From: QQVM01 sp964544885
Lineage (GTDB): Bacteria; Bacteroidota; Bacteroidia; AKYH767-A; 2013-40CM-41-45
DNA: 64,000 nucleotides
NCBI GenBank assembly: GCA_964544885.1
Contig: CAZJDX010000006.1
Coordinates: 80,633 to 144,632 of the forward strand
Reading direction: 5' to 3'
Made by a program: the position numbers and the translations under genes. Each line of letters starts with the position of its first letter. Positions within the stretch are counted from its first letter, which is position 1. Under the pieces are notes generated by a model. That model ran no database searches, was not told where the DNA came from, and was given only the letters and a program-made list of their open reading frames with translations. Of the stretch, positions 34,531 to 43,357 are shown piece after piece.

Positions 34531-36107
34531 TGTTTTTTATCAGTCACCGGACGAAGAAAAGCGAAAAAGCATAAAAAGAATGTGACGAATGTCACTCCCG
34601 CCTGGGTCTCAAGCGTATCTTCCGTTAGCATAGACAGACAGGCGATCATCCACGTACTTAGAAAAAGAAAATAGGTATATCTTTTCGCATGGACAAGGGA
34701 AAATACCAGTACGAAGACGAAATATAACATTATGGGTATACCAAGACCAACGGCGAGGGAAAGAAACTGATTGTGCGCACGCAGACGGTATCTTTCTTCG
34801 AGTACTGAATTCATTCTGTCATAAGTCTCCTTATAAGCTCCCGGCATGTCCCCTGTTCCCGTACCCTTCCATGGGTCAGTTGAAATGATCATCCCGGCAG
34901 CTTTCCAGAATTCAAGCCTTTGCGTTACGGAATGCCCGCTCGGGTTCACACCCTTCCGGTAATTGTCCACTTCCCACACGATCTGAATCAATCTTATTCT
35001 CAGGTTGGAAAGATTCTGATAGTTAACGTTGGCTATTCCTCTTTCAACCGAGGCGATCTCCCCGGCACTTAGACTTCTGACTGATTCGGCGTCTTTCCTC
35101 AGTCCTTTTGAGCTGAGAAAACGGATGAGCGTGAAACGGAGTTCCTGCCCTCTTTTATCCAATGAATCATAGGACATCTGGCTTCTCAGGTTCCATTCCT
35201 CTCGCAATTCCTTCTCACATACATAGACCCAGATCGGATAACCGTTTTCAAACAAGTTCACATCCGTTAAGGAAACATAATCATTTCCGGAATTTGTCTT
35301 TTCGGAAGGATTAACCGGATAGTCATGTCTGACAAAATACTCTTTGATGATGGTTCTGACCTCATGAACCAGGAGCAGGGGCACTGTGAACGACAGGACT
35401 AACAGAAAATACCTTGTGAAGCTGGATGAACTCCGGTATCCCGCTATAAAAAGATGTACGATCACTGTTATGGCAAGAATGGTAATCCCTGTTACAGATT
35501 CCATGAAGACCAGAAATGCAGAGAAGTACAGGATCAAAGCAACAGCTAAAGTTGAAGTCAGTTTTTGACGGCTTGTTATGCTTTCCTTTAAGAAGGAGAT
35601 CAGGATAAAAATGGACAGACAGGTAAAGAGTGCGAACCTGATGTGTGATATATTGAATATGAAAATATCCCTGATATTATGGATTTCATGCCCGCTCAAT
35701 CCATAAAAAACAGCAATACTCACGACAGAGCCCGCAAATACCGCTCCCACAAAGGTGACAAGGATGAGCTTGTATTGTTTTTGACTTAATGCCGGAGAAC
35801 CGGCAAGGACAAAGGGCAGAATCAGCAGAGGCAGCTTTATCCTCAGATCCCTTAAGCCTTCATCCAGATCGCTGGTCCACAGCATTCCCGCAAGGTGCAA
35901 GAACCACATCCCGCTGATGAGAAGAGCAAGACGGTTGGAAAAAGACTTTTTTATTTTATCACGAAGAGAACCTTCAAGAAAGTAAGAACCAAGAATAAAA
36001 AACTGGGAAAGGCTGGTAAGGAACAGGGAAAGAGGCAGGCCGGCTACAAGCATCAGAAGACCAGTTACAAGAAGTGTGTCGGAATTCTTCAGCCGCGCAG
36101 GTCTCAT
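34512..36107 (-). CDS. O-antigen ligase / Wzy-like polymerase membrane protein
   Basis: A 531-residue protein with about ten TMs and a large periplasmic loop between about residues 265 and 420. The family signature sits near the end of that loop: DPWKGTGTGDMPGAYKETYDRM and LRAHNQFLSLAVGLGIP (Wzy_C / O-antigen ligase region with an Arg and His). It would join or polymerise glycans on lipid carriers in the periplasm. It lies convergent to the two glycosyltransferase genes and 35 bases downstream of an S41 protease gene on its own strand. Ligase versus polymerase cannot be decided from sequence. Confidence 0.85.
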   Translation of the reverse strand: MRPARLKNSDTLLVTGLLMLVAGLPLSLFLTSLSQFFILGSYFLEGSLRDKIKKSFSNRLALLISGMWFLHLAGMLWTSDLDEGLRDLRIKLPLLILPFVLAGSPALSQKQYKLILVTFVGAVFAGSVVSIAVFYGLSGHEIHNIRDIFIFNISHIRFALFTCLSIFILISFLKESITSRQKLTSTLAVALILYFSAFLVFMESVTGITILAITVIVHLFIAGYRSSSSFTRYFLLVLSFTVPLLLVHEVRTIIKEYFVRHDYPVNPSEKTNSGNDYVSLTDVNLFENGYPIWVYVCEKELREEWNLRSQMSYDSLDKRGQELRFTLIRFLSSKGLRKDAESVRSLSAGEIASVERGIANVNYQNLSNLRIRLIQIVWEVDNYRKGVNPSGHSVTQRLEFWKAAGMIISTDPWKGTGTGDMPGAYKETYDRMNSVLEERYRLRAHNQFLSLAVGLGIPIMLYFVFVLVFSLVHAKRYTYFLFLSTWMIACLSMLTEDTLETQAGVTFVTFFLCFFAFLRPVTDKKQIHESG

Positions 36108-36142
36108 AATTAAATTAAAAATTGCGTATAAGCTTGATTAGT

Positions 36143-37834
36143 TTATCTATCCATTCCACTTGCATGTCCGGCTCCGGTGGAACCGAGGATACCTGCGTAA
36201 AGCACGCTGTCGCTGAGAATCTCTATCGCCTTTTCCAATTCCCGGTCTTTCTTCAGGGAAGCCCGGACTCGCCCTTTTTGATAGTAATACCTTGAGACAA
36301 TTTCCTCCTCCAGGATTTGTTTGATTTCCGCTTTATTATTCTGTACATCCAGCTGTTTGTTATGCACCATTTTGGATTTCAACGCTTCGTACTCGTTCTT
36401 AATTTCAGGGAAATATTTTTCCTCCTCAGCTTTTTTCTTCAGTTCTTCAAGTTTTATTTCGCTTCCGGTAACATAGTCATATTCCTTATCTGAAATATAA
36501 TTGACGAAATCGTTGAAATCATTGTCATCAATGTTGAAGGATTCAGGCGCGGCAATACTTAAATTTTTCCTGTGGTATTCTGTGGCAAAATCGAAAACAA
36601 GATTTTTGTTCAGAAGACTTTTACTGATCTCACTGTATTTCGGGTTCTGGAATAGTATATCAGGGAGAATGCCACCACCGTCGTAAACGGTCCTGCCGGA
36701 CTTTGTCTTAAAAGGACGCATCAGCGAATCGGGAATTTTCCCGACACTACCGTCTTCATTTCGGTTGCTATAGTCAAGGGCCTGTATGCATCGGCCGCTT
36801 GGTATATAATATTTTGCTGTTGTTATCTTAAGCTGCGTGTTATAACTCAGGGGCCGGCTGGTCTGTACCAATCCCTTTCCGAATGTTCTTGTTCCGATGA
36901 TTACCGCACGGTCAAGGTCTTGCAGGGAACCCGACACGATTTCTGATGCAGAAGCGGAAGAACTGTTAACCAGAACAGCAAGCGGAACATGAATGTCAAC
37001 AGGTGCATTAATCGCCTTATAGGTTTTGTCCTGTTCCTTCATTTTACCCTTTGTACTCACTACGTCCTGACCCTTTTCAATAAACAGGTTAGAAATATTG
37101 ACTGCTTCGTACAAAAGACCTCCCGGATTTCCCCTTAAGTCCAGGATGACACCCTTAATACTTCCTTTTTCCCTCAGCTCTTTTAAAGCTTCCGATACCT
37201 CCCTTCCGGCATTTTCGGTGAAATGACTGATTTTAATATAGGCAATCGAGTTTTTCAGCAACGTATGAAAGGAGACATTTTTTACTTTGATCTCTTCCCG
37301 TTCGAGCAGGAATTCCATGTTCTCCTTCTCGCCATCCCTTCGCACGAGGATTCTTACCTGGGTTTTTGGAGAGCCTTTTAAGGCACGACTGACTTCATCA
37401 GTTTTCTTTCCATGCATTGATTTTCCGTCAACCTCCAGAATCAGGTCTCCGGCTCTGAGCCCTGATTTCTGCGCCGGATAACCTTCGTAGGGATCGCTGA
37501 TCACGATGGAATTGTTCTTGCTTTTTATCACTGCCCCGATACCTCCATACTGTCCGGTGGTCATAAAACGAAAATCTCCCATCTCTGATTCGGGGATAAA
37601 ACTTGTATACGGATCCAACGATTCGAGCATGGCATCCATTCCTGTCTTCATGAGTTTACCCGGATCGGTTGTGTCCACATAATACATGTTCACTTCACGG
37701 TATAGTGAACTGAAAATGTCCAGGTTTTTGGAGATCTCAAAATATATGTCGGAAAAACTGTACGCAGTATAAGACGCGATCAGCGTCATGACAATTATTA
37801 TCCTTAGTTTGAATTTGCGAAAGAAGATCTTCAT
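36143..37834 (-). CDS. S41 family C-terminal processing peptidase (second copy)
   Basis: A 563-residue serine protease. The start chosen is the Met at 37834 (KIFFRKFKLRIIIV) because it places the TM at the N-terminus and leaves 16 bases to yidD; an upstream ATG at 37873 would overlap yidD. Features are an N-terminal TM, an S41 N-terminal helical part (SLDPYTSFIP), a PDZ domain (GIGAVIKSKNNSIVISD to QVRILVRRDGE), catalytic Ser in SSSASASEIVSG and Lys in TFGKGLVQ. The C-terminal region is charged and helical. It is the last but one gene of the DUF4271-hemD-rnpA-yidD run and probably acts in the periplasm. Confidence 0.92.
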   Translation of the reverse strand: MKIFFRKFKLRIIIVMTLIASYTAYSFSDIYFEISKNLDIFSSLYREVNMYYVDTTDPGKLMKTGMDAMLESLDPYTSFIPESEMGDFRFMTTGQYGGIGAVIKSKNNSIVISDPYEGYPAQKSGLRAGDLILEVDGKSMHGKKTDEVSRALKGSPKTQVRILVRRDGEKENMEFLLEREEIKVKNVSFHTLLKNSIAYIKISHFTENAGREVSEALKELREKGSIKGVILDLRGNPGGLLYEAVNISNLFIEKGQDVVSTKGKMKEQDKTYKAINAPVDIHVPLAVLVNSSSASASEIVSGSLQDLDRAVIIGTRTFGKGLVQTSRPLSYNTQLKITTAKYYIPSGRCIQALDYSNRNEDGSVGKIPDSLMRPFKTKSGRTVYDGGGILPDILFQNPKYSEISKSLLNKNLVFDFATEYHRKNLSIAAPESFNIDDNDFNDFVNYISDKEYDYVTGSEIKLEELKKKAEEEKYFPEIKNEYEALKSKMVHNKQLDVQNNKAEIKQILEEEIVSRYYYQKGRVRASLKKDRELEKAIEILSDSVLYAGILGSTGAGHASGMDR

Positions 37835-37850
37835 TTGCAGTGTGGAAGGT

Positions 37851-38084
37851 TCAGGGGAGAGGATCGTAGCCATGTCCGCCCCAGGGATGACATCGCAACA
37901 ATCTTTTAATGGTAAGATAAAGTCCTTTCAAAGGCCCGTATTTATTAATGGCTTCGATGCCATATTGAGAACAAGTCGGAGTAAAACGGCAAGATGACCG
38001 AAAGTAGGGGGAAATGGCTCCCTGATAAAACCTGATCAGGCCAATGAGTAGCCGTTTGAAAATGTTCTTAAAAAACTTTAACAA
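37851..38084 (-). CDS. yidD: YidD, membrane protein insertion efficiency factor
   Basis: A 77-residue protein of the usual YidD length. An N-terminal amphipathic/hydrophobic helix (FKRLLIGLIRFYQGAISPYF) is followed by CRFTPTCSQYGIEAINKYG and LLRCHPWGGHGYDPLP, the family core with its three Cys. It assists YidC-dependent membrane insertion. The gene overlaps rnpA by 17 bases, the very widespread rnpA-yidD arrangement; rpmH is not next to it here. Confidence 0.95.
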   Translation of the reverse strand: MLKFFKNIFKRLLIGLIRFYQGAISPYFRSSCRFTPTCSQYGIEAINKYGPLKGLYLTIKRLLRCHPWGGHGYDPLP

Positions 38085-38469
38085 GACGTTTTAATATCAG
38101 GGTTAATTTTCTTTCCGCTTCAGCATACAAAGGCATGGATTTACCGCTGTAGATCAGAAGAAGAGCCAGTTGCTTTTCTTTCTCCTTGAGTAACGGATAG
38201 ATAGACGCTTTATTTTTCCGGTACACCTCACGCATCATTCTCTTTATACGGTTTCTGTCTACTGCTGAACTGAATAGTTTTTTGGGTACCGCGAATCCCA
38301 CCTGGACAGGAAATTTACTGTCGAGTATTTCAACTCTCCAGATAAGACGGAATGGTGGCTCGATCACTGACTTGCCATCCATCATTAAACGCTCGAAGAT
38401 CTTCCTGCTGGTGAGTCGCTCTGCTTTGCGGAAAGTCTGCGTTCGGAACTGTTCTGGTGCGGCAGACAT
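38068..38469 (-). CDS. rnpA: Ribonuclease P protein component
   Basis: A 133-residue basic protein that binds RNase P RNA and pre-tRNA leaders. The core motif is VDRNRIKRMMREVYR, preceded by VGFAVPKKLFSSA; the N-terminus has ERLTSRKIFERLM. It starts 11 bases after the hemD stop and overlaps yidD by 17 bases. In many bacteria rpmH precedes rnpA; here hemD does, an arrangement that appears to be lineage-specific. Confidence 0.94.
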   Translation of the reverse strand: MSAAPEQFRTQTFRKAERLTSRKIFERLMMDGKSVIEPPFRLIWRVEILDSKFPVQVGFAVPKKLFSSAVDRNRIKRMMREVYRKNKASIYPLLKEKEKQLALLLIYSGKSMPLYAEAERKLTLILKRLVKVF

Positions 38470-38480
38470 ATGAAGGGTAT

Positions 38481-39230
38481 TTATTTGTTCGCCTTTTTAA
38501 TATACTGTTCCAAGGCCATGGTCATAGAGGGCGCGGAAGGAACAGGAGCCTGTATGTCAAGCTTTAGTCCTGCATCCAGGACGGATTGAGCAGTGGTGGG
38601 ACCGAATGCGGCAATGCGGGTATTGTTCTGTTTGAATTTTGGAAAATTTTTAAAAAGGGAGGTAATACCGGATGGACTGAAAAATACAAGTACGTCGTAG
38701 TTCACATTTGCCAGGTCTGACAAGTCGCTTGCCACTGTCTTATAGATAATAGCCTTGTCGTAGTCGATACCGTTCTCGTCGAGCGTCTCAAATATTTCCT
38801 GTTTATGAATATCCGTGCAGGGAACAAGAAACTTTTCTTTTTTATGTTTCTTGATCAGGTCCATCAGATCATTGATGGTTTGTTTTCCGAAAAAGATTTT
38901 TCTTTTCCGGTAGACGACAAATTTCTGAAGGTAATAGGCGGTGGATTCCGATATGCAGAAGTATTTCATGCTCTCGGGTACACTTATCCTCATTTCGTTG
39001 CAGATCCGGAAAAAATGATCCGCCGCCATCCTGCTGGTCAGAATGATCGCGGTATGTTCCGCTATGTTCACCCTGTCCTTACGGAAGTCGTTGGCAGATA
39101 TAGGCTCTACTTGGATAAAAGGTCGAAAGTCTATTTTGACCCCGAATTTCTTAGCAAGGTCATAATAAGGGGACTTGTCGGTTTCAGGTTTTGGCTGTGT
39201 TACAAGGATACTTTTAACTTTCAAACTCAT
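38481..39230 (-). CDS. hemD: Uroporphyrinogen-III synthase
   Basis: A 249-residue two-lobed HemD-fold protein: ILVTQPKPETDKSPYYDLAKKFG at the start, then TAIILTSRMAADHFFRICNEM, FCISESTAYYLQKF, DVLVFFSPSGITSLFKNFP and IAAFGPTTAQSVLDAGL. Sequence conservation in this family is low, so the call rests on motif order and on the neighbouring DUF4271 gene, a pairing seen in Bacteroidota. It closes hydroxymethylbilane into uroporphyrinogen III for haem and cobalamin synthesis. It is in an operon with rnpA (11 bases apart). Confidence 0.87.
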   Translation of the reverse strand: MSLKVKSILVTQPKPETDKSPYYDLAKKFGVKIDFRPFIQVEPISANDFRKDRVNIAEHTAIILTSRMAADHFFRICNEMRISVPESMKYFCISESTAYYLQKFVVYRKRKIFFGKQTINDLMDLIKKHKKEKFLVPCTDIHKQEIFETLDENGIDYDKAIIYKTVASDLSDLANVNYDVLVFFSPSGITSLFKNFPKFKQNNTRIAAFGPTTAQSVLDAGLKLDIQAPVPSAPSMTMALEQYIKKANK

Positions 39231-39276
39231 ACAAGAATGACTCTTTCTGGAACTAAAATATCAGTATCACAGCCCT

Positions 39277-40182
39277 CTATGGATTGATAATTCTAATCAA
39301 AACCAGCAAAGGGGCGATTTCAAGGGTGCAAAGATACAAAAATATATAAAGCGGAGACGTGCCGGGGACAGACAAGCCGCTGAGCAAGCCCCGGAAAAGC
39401 CGGTACAAAAAAGCAAAAGCGATCAGCCAGAGGCAAAGCCTTGCCAGAAACACAGGATCAAGAAAAGGATTGAAGGCCATCAAGGCCGTAATAGGTGCCA
39501 ATACCAGTCCCAGTACATTGTTTATCAGGAAAATATTGAAAATATAGGTTGCCATTTCCCTGTCCAGATCAAATAACCACCCGGTAATTTTCAAAATCAG
39601 GAATTTCAAGGTATAGGCTGCAGAGACCAGGACGAAGAAGAATAAGAATCGGTTAAATCCATCACCTATTCCACCCAGCGACCAGCCAGTTTGAATACTG
39701 ACCAGATAAAGAAACAATGCCGCAACAATATTGAAGGTGAGAGCAAGTATGATTGACGCGCTTTGAACCATAATGTTCTCATCACGTACGATTTGGTTGG
39801 TAAGATTGGTGTTAAGAAAGGCCTGGATAAGCTGGCTGAAGAATTTATTATAGAATATCCTTAACCAGGTGTACAATACGAGAACCAGGAGGATCACAGG
39901 GAAAAACCAAGTATGGTATTGGTTTGCTTTTTCTATCGGTTCAGGATGAACAGGTACTAATTCGTGACTTGAAAAAAGATCCAGGTAGCCTTTTCCGGAA
40001 CTGCTGTTAGCTGTCATGAACTTGTCTGTGATCAGCGCTTCAAAGTTCCCGAGATACGAAGGTTGTTCCAGGGTAGTTAATCCGGCATCTCCGGCATTCC
40101 TGTATGGGGGCCTGAGTGAGTCTGTCTGAAGGGTGACAGAGCGATATCCCTGTATGGGGTATTCTAAGGTACTGTCCTGCAT
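39277..40182 (-). CDS. DUF4271 multi-spanning membrane protein
   Basis: A 301-residue protein with a polar N-terminal 80 residues and about six to seven TMs after residue 90 (FPVILLVLVLYTWLRIFYN onward). The SLGGIGDGFNRFLFFFVLVSAAYTLKFLILKITGWLF stretch and position directly upstream of hemD match DUF4271. Function unknown. It shares the strand and a 46-base spacing with hemD, so it is probably the first gene of the hemD-rnpA-yidD-S41 operon. A role in envelope or haem metabolism is only suggested by position. Confidence 0.8.
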   Translation of the reverse strand: MQDSTLEYPIQGYRSVTLQTDSLRPPYRNAGDAGLTTLEQPSYLGNFEALITDKFMTANSSSGKGYLDLFSSHELVPVHPEPIEKANQYHTWFFPVILLVLVLYTWLRIFYNKFFSQLIQAFLNTNLTNQIVRDENIMVQSASIILALTFNIVAALFLYLVSIQTGWSLGGIGDGFNRFLFFFVLVSAAYTLKFLILKITGWLFDLDREMATYIFNIFLINNVLGLVLAPITALMAFNPFLDPVFLARLCLWLIAFAFLYRLFRGLLSGLSVPGTSPLYIFLYLCTLEIAPLLVLIRIINP

Positions 40183-40225
40183 ATTGATTCACCCTATGGC
40201 TGATGCATTCCCTCTGTTCTGCGGA

Positions 40226-41140
40226 TCAGGATTTTCCGAACTGAAACATTCGTGAGACAATGAAACTGAACTTTATTCCGCCTTTTGACCAGTCGTCCAG
40301 GGTGTTGACAAGAAAGTCGTTCTCAACTATTCCTGAAGCATTCGTAAACATTATACTGAATACATGGCCGCCGGTTTCAATTTCCACACCGATGCCCATT
40401 GGATCAAAGTATTCAAATCCGGGCATCGTGGGTCTGAATGAGTGAAAATAATCCGCGATCAGCGACGTGCTTTGTGTTATCTTAAGACGGAATCCTGCGC
40501 CGAGACTGAAAACATCATTATTATCTCCCGCTTCAACAAAATTCCGGTGCAGGAAAGAAGGGATCAGCACCATTGAAAATTTCCCTGAAAACTTTCTGAC
40601 AATGATTGCTTCAGCATTATATGTCAGGCGATGCAGATCTTTCTCAACCAGTTCGGCCGACCTCGCTGAAAAGGTGGCATTTCCAAAAAAGGAAACACTC
40701 ACTGGAATTTTATCATCGCTTGTCTGTTGAAGTATTTTATACTTGACAAGACCTTCAAAATTCTCATGCCGCTTCGACCTGCTGAAACCTGCCATCAATC
40801 TGTCGGTGATACCATAGTGCAGGGCGATTTTTATATCCTGACTCTGGTCGAAGCCATAAAGATTGTGAAAACCACCACCGCTTTTTTTTCCTATGTTTCC
40901 AAACAGGTGGTTGATCCTTACGTCAAGGTTATTTTTCTTGACCGTTTCATTTGTCTGAACATTGATGATCTTATCACCTTTAAAGGAAGCCTGCACGAAT
41001 TCCCTTGAGCCGTTTACAGACTCTTCCTCCAGTTTGCTGAAAAGGTCTTCCTGTGCATGGCTGGTCAGCGTAATAGCTGCTAAAACTGTGACAATGATCA
41101 TCAGCCGTGTTACCGGCAGTCTTCTTTTTCTTGCTTTCAT
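40226..41140 (-). CDS. DUF5777-like outer-membrane beta-barrel protein
   Basis: A 304-residue protein with signal peptide (MIIVTVLAAITLTSHAQ) and many amphipathic strands ending in Phe (SFIVSRMFQFG). The stretch VRINHLFGNIGKKSGGGFHNLYGFDQSQDIKIALHYGITDRL resembles DUF5777 barrels. It follows the YceI gene by 15 bases and the cytochrome-like lipoprotein gene before that, so the three form an operon. Transport of a small redox-linked compound is possible but not shown. Confidence 0.72.
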   Translation of the reverse strand: MKARKRRLPVTRLMIIVTVLAAITLTSHAQEDLFSKLEEESVNGSREFVQASFKGDKIINVQTNETVKKNNLDVRINHLFGNIGKKSGGGFHNLYGFDQSQDIKIALHYGITDRLMAGFSRSKRHENFEGLVKYKILQQTSDDKIPVSVSFFGNATFSARSAELVEKDLHRLTYNAEAIIVRKFSGKFSMVLIPSFLHRNFVEAGDNNDVFSLGAGFRLKITQSTSLIADYFHSFRPTMPGFEYFDPMGIGVEIETGGHVFSIMFTNASGIVENDFLVNTLDDWSKGGIKFSFIVSRMFQFGKS

Positions 41141-41155
41141 TTTATAATGCGATGG

Positions 41156-41704
41156 TTATTTTTTTTGAAAGGGTTCAAAATTAGATTGCAGTGTGACTCT
41201 GACCGTATCGGCAATGTTCTCAAAGAGCAGTTTTGGAATCGTAATCCCGTACTCTGCAACAGCAATGTCAAATTCACTGGACAGACTAATCCTGTTACCA
41301 TCTACGGTGATGACTCCGCTTTCAGTGATCTCCTTGTCAACGCCATGAAGATTAAGTATTCCTTTGGCTGATACATGATAAGTACCCGGTACAGACCAGG
41401 AAACAGAGTCGATGATGGAACACTTAAATGTAGCCTTCGGGAACTTATCACTTTCCATGTATTTTTCATTGAAGTGTTCCTGCATCAGTTCTTTTTCAAA
41501 TTTGAATCCCCTTATTGGAACAATAAAGACCACCTCATTTGTAAGGGTATTGAGCATGGCATTTACGCCATGGTGGACTGCCTCAATGTTTTCAAGTCTT
41601 GCTTCCGAGAAAAAGCTGACTTTTCCGGCTTTGTCGATAAATATGTTTTGCCCTTTTACATGGGCAGAAGTCAGTAATACTATCAGGAGTATAATTTTAT
41701 TCAT
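41156..41704 (-). CDS. YceI family periplasmic lipocalin-like protein
   Basis: A 182-residue secreted protein with signal peptide (NKIILLIVLLTSAHVKGQ) and the YceI pattern: VSFFSEARLENIEAVHHGVNAMLN, then KFPKATFKCSIID and GILNLHGVDKEIT. YceI proteins form a beta-barrel that binds isoprenoid/polyprenyl chains. The gene lies 6 bases after the cytochrome-like lipoprotein gene and 15 bases before the DUF5777 gene. Quinone or isoprenoid binding next to a c-type cytochrome-like protein hints at an electron-transfer role, which is inference. Confidence 0.87.
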   Translation of the reverse strand: MNKIILLIVLLTSAHVKGQNIFIDKAGKVSFFSEARLENIEAVHHGVNAMLNTLTNEVVFIVPIRGFKFEKELMQEHFNEKYMESDKFPKATFKCSIIDSVSWSVPGTYHVSAKGILNLHGVDKEITESGVITVDGNRISLSSEFDIAVAEYGITIPKLLFENIADTVRVTLQSNFEPFQKK

Positions 41705-41710
41705 AGGAGA

Positions 41711-42076
41711 TTAATTATCCGGATATCCCTGCATTACCCAACTAACCAGTTTGTATTTTTCACATGGATTCATGTTTATGTCAGGTGGCATGTGAAGAGG
41801 GTCATCGACTGGCAAAAAAAGTCTTTGAACAAAGCGGCCTGTTCTTATCCTGTCTGCCACGACAGCGTAGCTTGTGAGGTCATAACTTCCTTCTCCTCCC
41901 GCGGCATGACATGCGGGCAAATTGCAATTCACCTGAAGAATCGGTGCTATGTGGGTAGTATAACTGAATAATACGCTATCGCATCCTTCAGGTCTTGAAT
42001 AGACTGTATGGCCTGAATCTTTTGTGCAGGAATATAAAAAAACGATAAGAAGCAAAAAATACAGGATTGCCTTCAT
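41711..42076 (-). CDS. Small c-type cytochrome-like lipoprotein (C-x4-CH)
   Basis: A 121-residue lipoprotein: KAILYFLLLIVFLYSC with lipid Cys17. The motif VNCNLPACHAAGGEG gives C-x4-C-H, a variant haem-binding motif seen in some Bacteroidota cytochrome-like lipoproteins, and HMPPDINM supplies Met as a possible distal ligand. The start at 42076 is preferred over 42094 because a near-consensus promoter (-7 at 42083-42090) lies between them. It leads an operon with YceI and DUF5777 genes. Haem attachment is likely but unproven. Confidence 0.7.
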   Translation of the reverse strand: MKAILYFLLLIVFLYSCTKDSGHTVYSRPEGCDSVLFSYTTHIAPILQVNCNLPACHAAGGEGSYDLTSYAVVADRIRTGRFVQRLFLPVDDPLHMPPDINMNPCEKYKLVSWVMQGYPDN

Positions 42077-42082
42077 GATACA

Positions 42083-42114
42083 CAAATATAGCAAGATGAA
42101 TCCCTGTTCCTAAA
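42083..42114 (-). promoter_or_regulatory. Candidate promoter of the cytochrome-YceI-DUF5777 operon
   Basis: On the minus strand -7 TATATTTG (42083-42090) is an exact match and TTTA (42111-42114), 20 nt upstream, is close to the -33 TTTG. The ATG at 42076 follows 6 nt after the -7 element, predicting a leaderless mRNA. Confidence 0.55.
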
Positions 42115-42550
42115 GAAATTTCAATGTCAGATTAGAATTATGAAGAAGATGATATTCTGCTGCCTTTAAATCCGGCTTCAAGCTGAAATTGATTTTCAGG
42201 CACCCTTGATAAGCTGCTCAAAAACTACACTATGATCAGAAGCCATCTCAAAACAGGCTTTAAAGTTTTTTCAAGTATTTTTTCTTTAGACGAGGTGCAA
42301 TCGAAGGCCATACTCAGAGAGGGTCTGGTCAAGAAGTGAAACGCAGAATAAAGGAAAAAGACGCTGAAAAAGTCAAAGGATATTGGTGAGATGGCTTCTG
42401 GTTGGGAAAGTAAAATTACCCGAAATTTTCAGGCCTTACCTTGCAGATCTGGTGCTTATTGAAATTTGACTGTTCTTTCATCCCGCTGAAGATGAAAAAA
42501 AGCTCTCTGAGCGCATCACTTCAAGGATTCATATCTATTTGCACGCATGA
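42095..42550. other. 456-base intergenic region downstream of the anti-sigma gene
   Basis: No gene was recognised. The left end holds the cytochrome operon's -33-like element. The main content is a 164-bp segment bounded by 14-bp inverted repeats (listed separately). The remainder shows stop codons in all frames and no RNA-like fold that I can identify. Confidence 0.55.
42237..42400. mobile_element. MITE-like segment with 14-bp terminal inverted repeats
   Basis: CAGAAGCCATCTCA (42237-42250) is repeated exactly, inverted, as TGAGATGGCTTCTG (42387-42400). The 136 bp between them has no open frame and includes AT-rich and purine-rich stretches. Perfect 14-bp ends around a short non-coding core in an intergenic gap suggest a miniature transposable element or remnant of an IS. 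No target duplication is evident. Confidence 0.45.
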
Positions 42551-43357
42551 CTACTTTCCGTCTGTTGAAACAAGAATGATTTGTTCCATATCAGGAACAC
42601 TGTCAACTTCATTCGTTTCCAGACAAACAAACCACTCGCTCGCGTTCTTGATTGTGTTCAGTCGTTGTGCACCACTGAATTCATAGACATCGAATCGACC
42701 GGCATTTTCGGGCCTTCCTTCAACCACAGCCCATAGGGCATAATGTGTTTCAGCAGGGGCCTGGGGAAGTTCCAAAACATCAATATAGATATCCTCAGAT
42801 TCCTTATTTCTATAGAGCCTGGCCTGATGCCTGAGATTGCTGTCAGGCGAGTGGAGATGGATGATTTCAGTATTGGGATCTCGAATAACAAGAAGATCGT
42901 ACAGTGTTTTATCAAAACCTTCTTTCAGGATATTGTAATTCTGGGCAAGTTGGTTTTTCTGATTTAACATGTCGCTGAACCGTTCTTCCGACTCTTCCCA
43001 GCGACTGAAAAAAAACCAGGAGGCGAAGGTACTTATTGCAAGGGCGGCAAGACTGGCAGCGATTAGGTATTTATAGGTCAGCGAATGATTTTTCTCCTGA
43101 TTCAAAGGAGAAGCCTTTTTTTTGGAAACCGGCTCTCCGCCTGTTGTATCGATCATCTGCCGGCGCAGAGAAGGAGGCGGATTGACGGCGTAAAGCCTGG
43201 CAAAATCTTCCAGGACCGATTGTACCTGGATCAATTCCTTCGATAGTTCCGGGTACATCAGTAGCTTTTGTTCAAACTCCGTCCTTTCACTGTCGGATAA
43301 TGATCCGAGTGCATACATTTCAACAATGCCAGATTCTATGTATTCTTTCAGACTCAT
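42551..43357 (-). CDS. Anti-sigma factor, RskA-like
   Basis: A 268-residue single-pass protein. The N-terminal cytoplasmic part (YIESGIVEMYALGSLSDSERTEFEQKL) is the sigma-binding domain of RskA-type factors, followed by a TM (YLIAASLAALAISTFASWFFF, about residues 95-116), a coiled coil (SEERFSDMLNQKNQLAQNYNIL) and a periplasmic RskA domain (ETHYALWAVVEGRPENAGRF). The start codon shares one base with the sigma stop (TAATG), so the two are translationally coupled. Release of the sigma factor by regulated proteolysis is expected from the family. Confidence 0.88.
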   Translation of the reverse strand: MSLKEYIESGIVEMYALGSLSDSERTEFEQKLLMYPELSKELIQVQSVLEDFARLYAVNPPPSLRRQMIDTTGGEPVSKKKASPLNQEKNHSLTYKYLIAASLAALAISTFASWFFFSRWEESEERFSDMLNQKNQLAQNYNILKEGFDKTLYDLLVIRDPNTEIIHLHSPDSNLRHQARLYRNKESEDIYIDVLELPQAPAETHYALWAVVEGRPENAGRFDVYEFSGAQRLNTIKNASEWFVCLETNEVDSVPDMEQIILVSTDGK

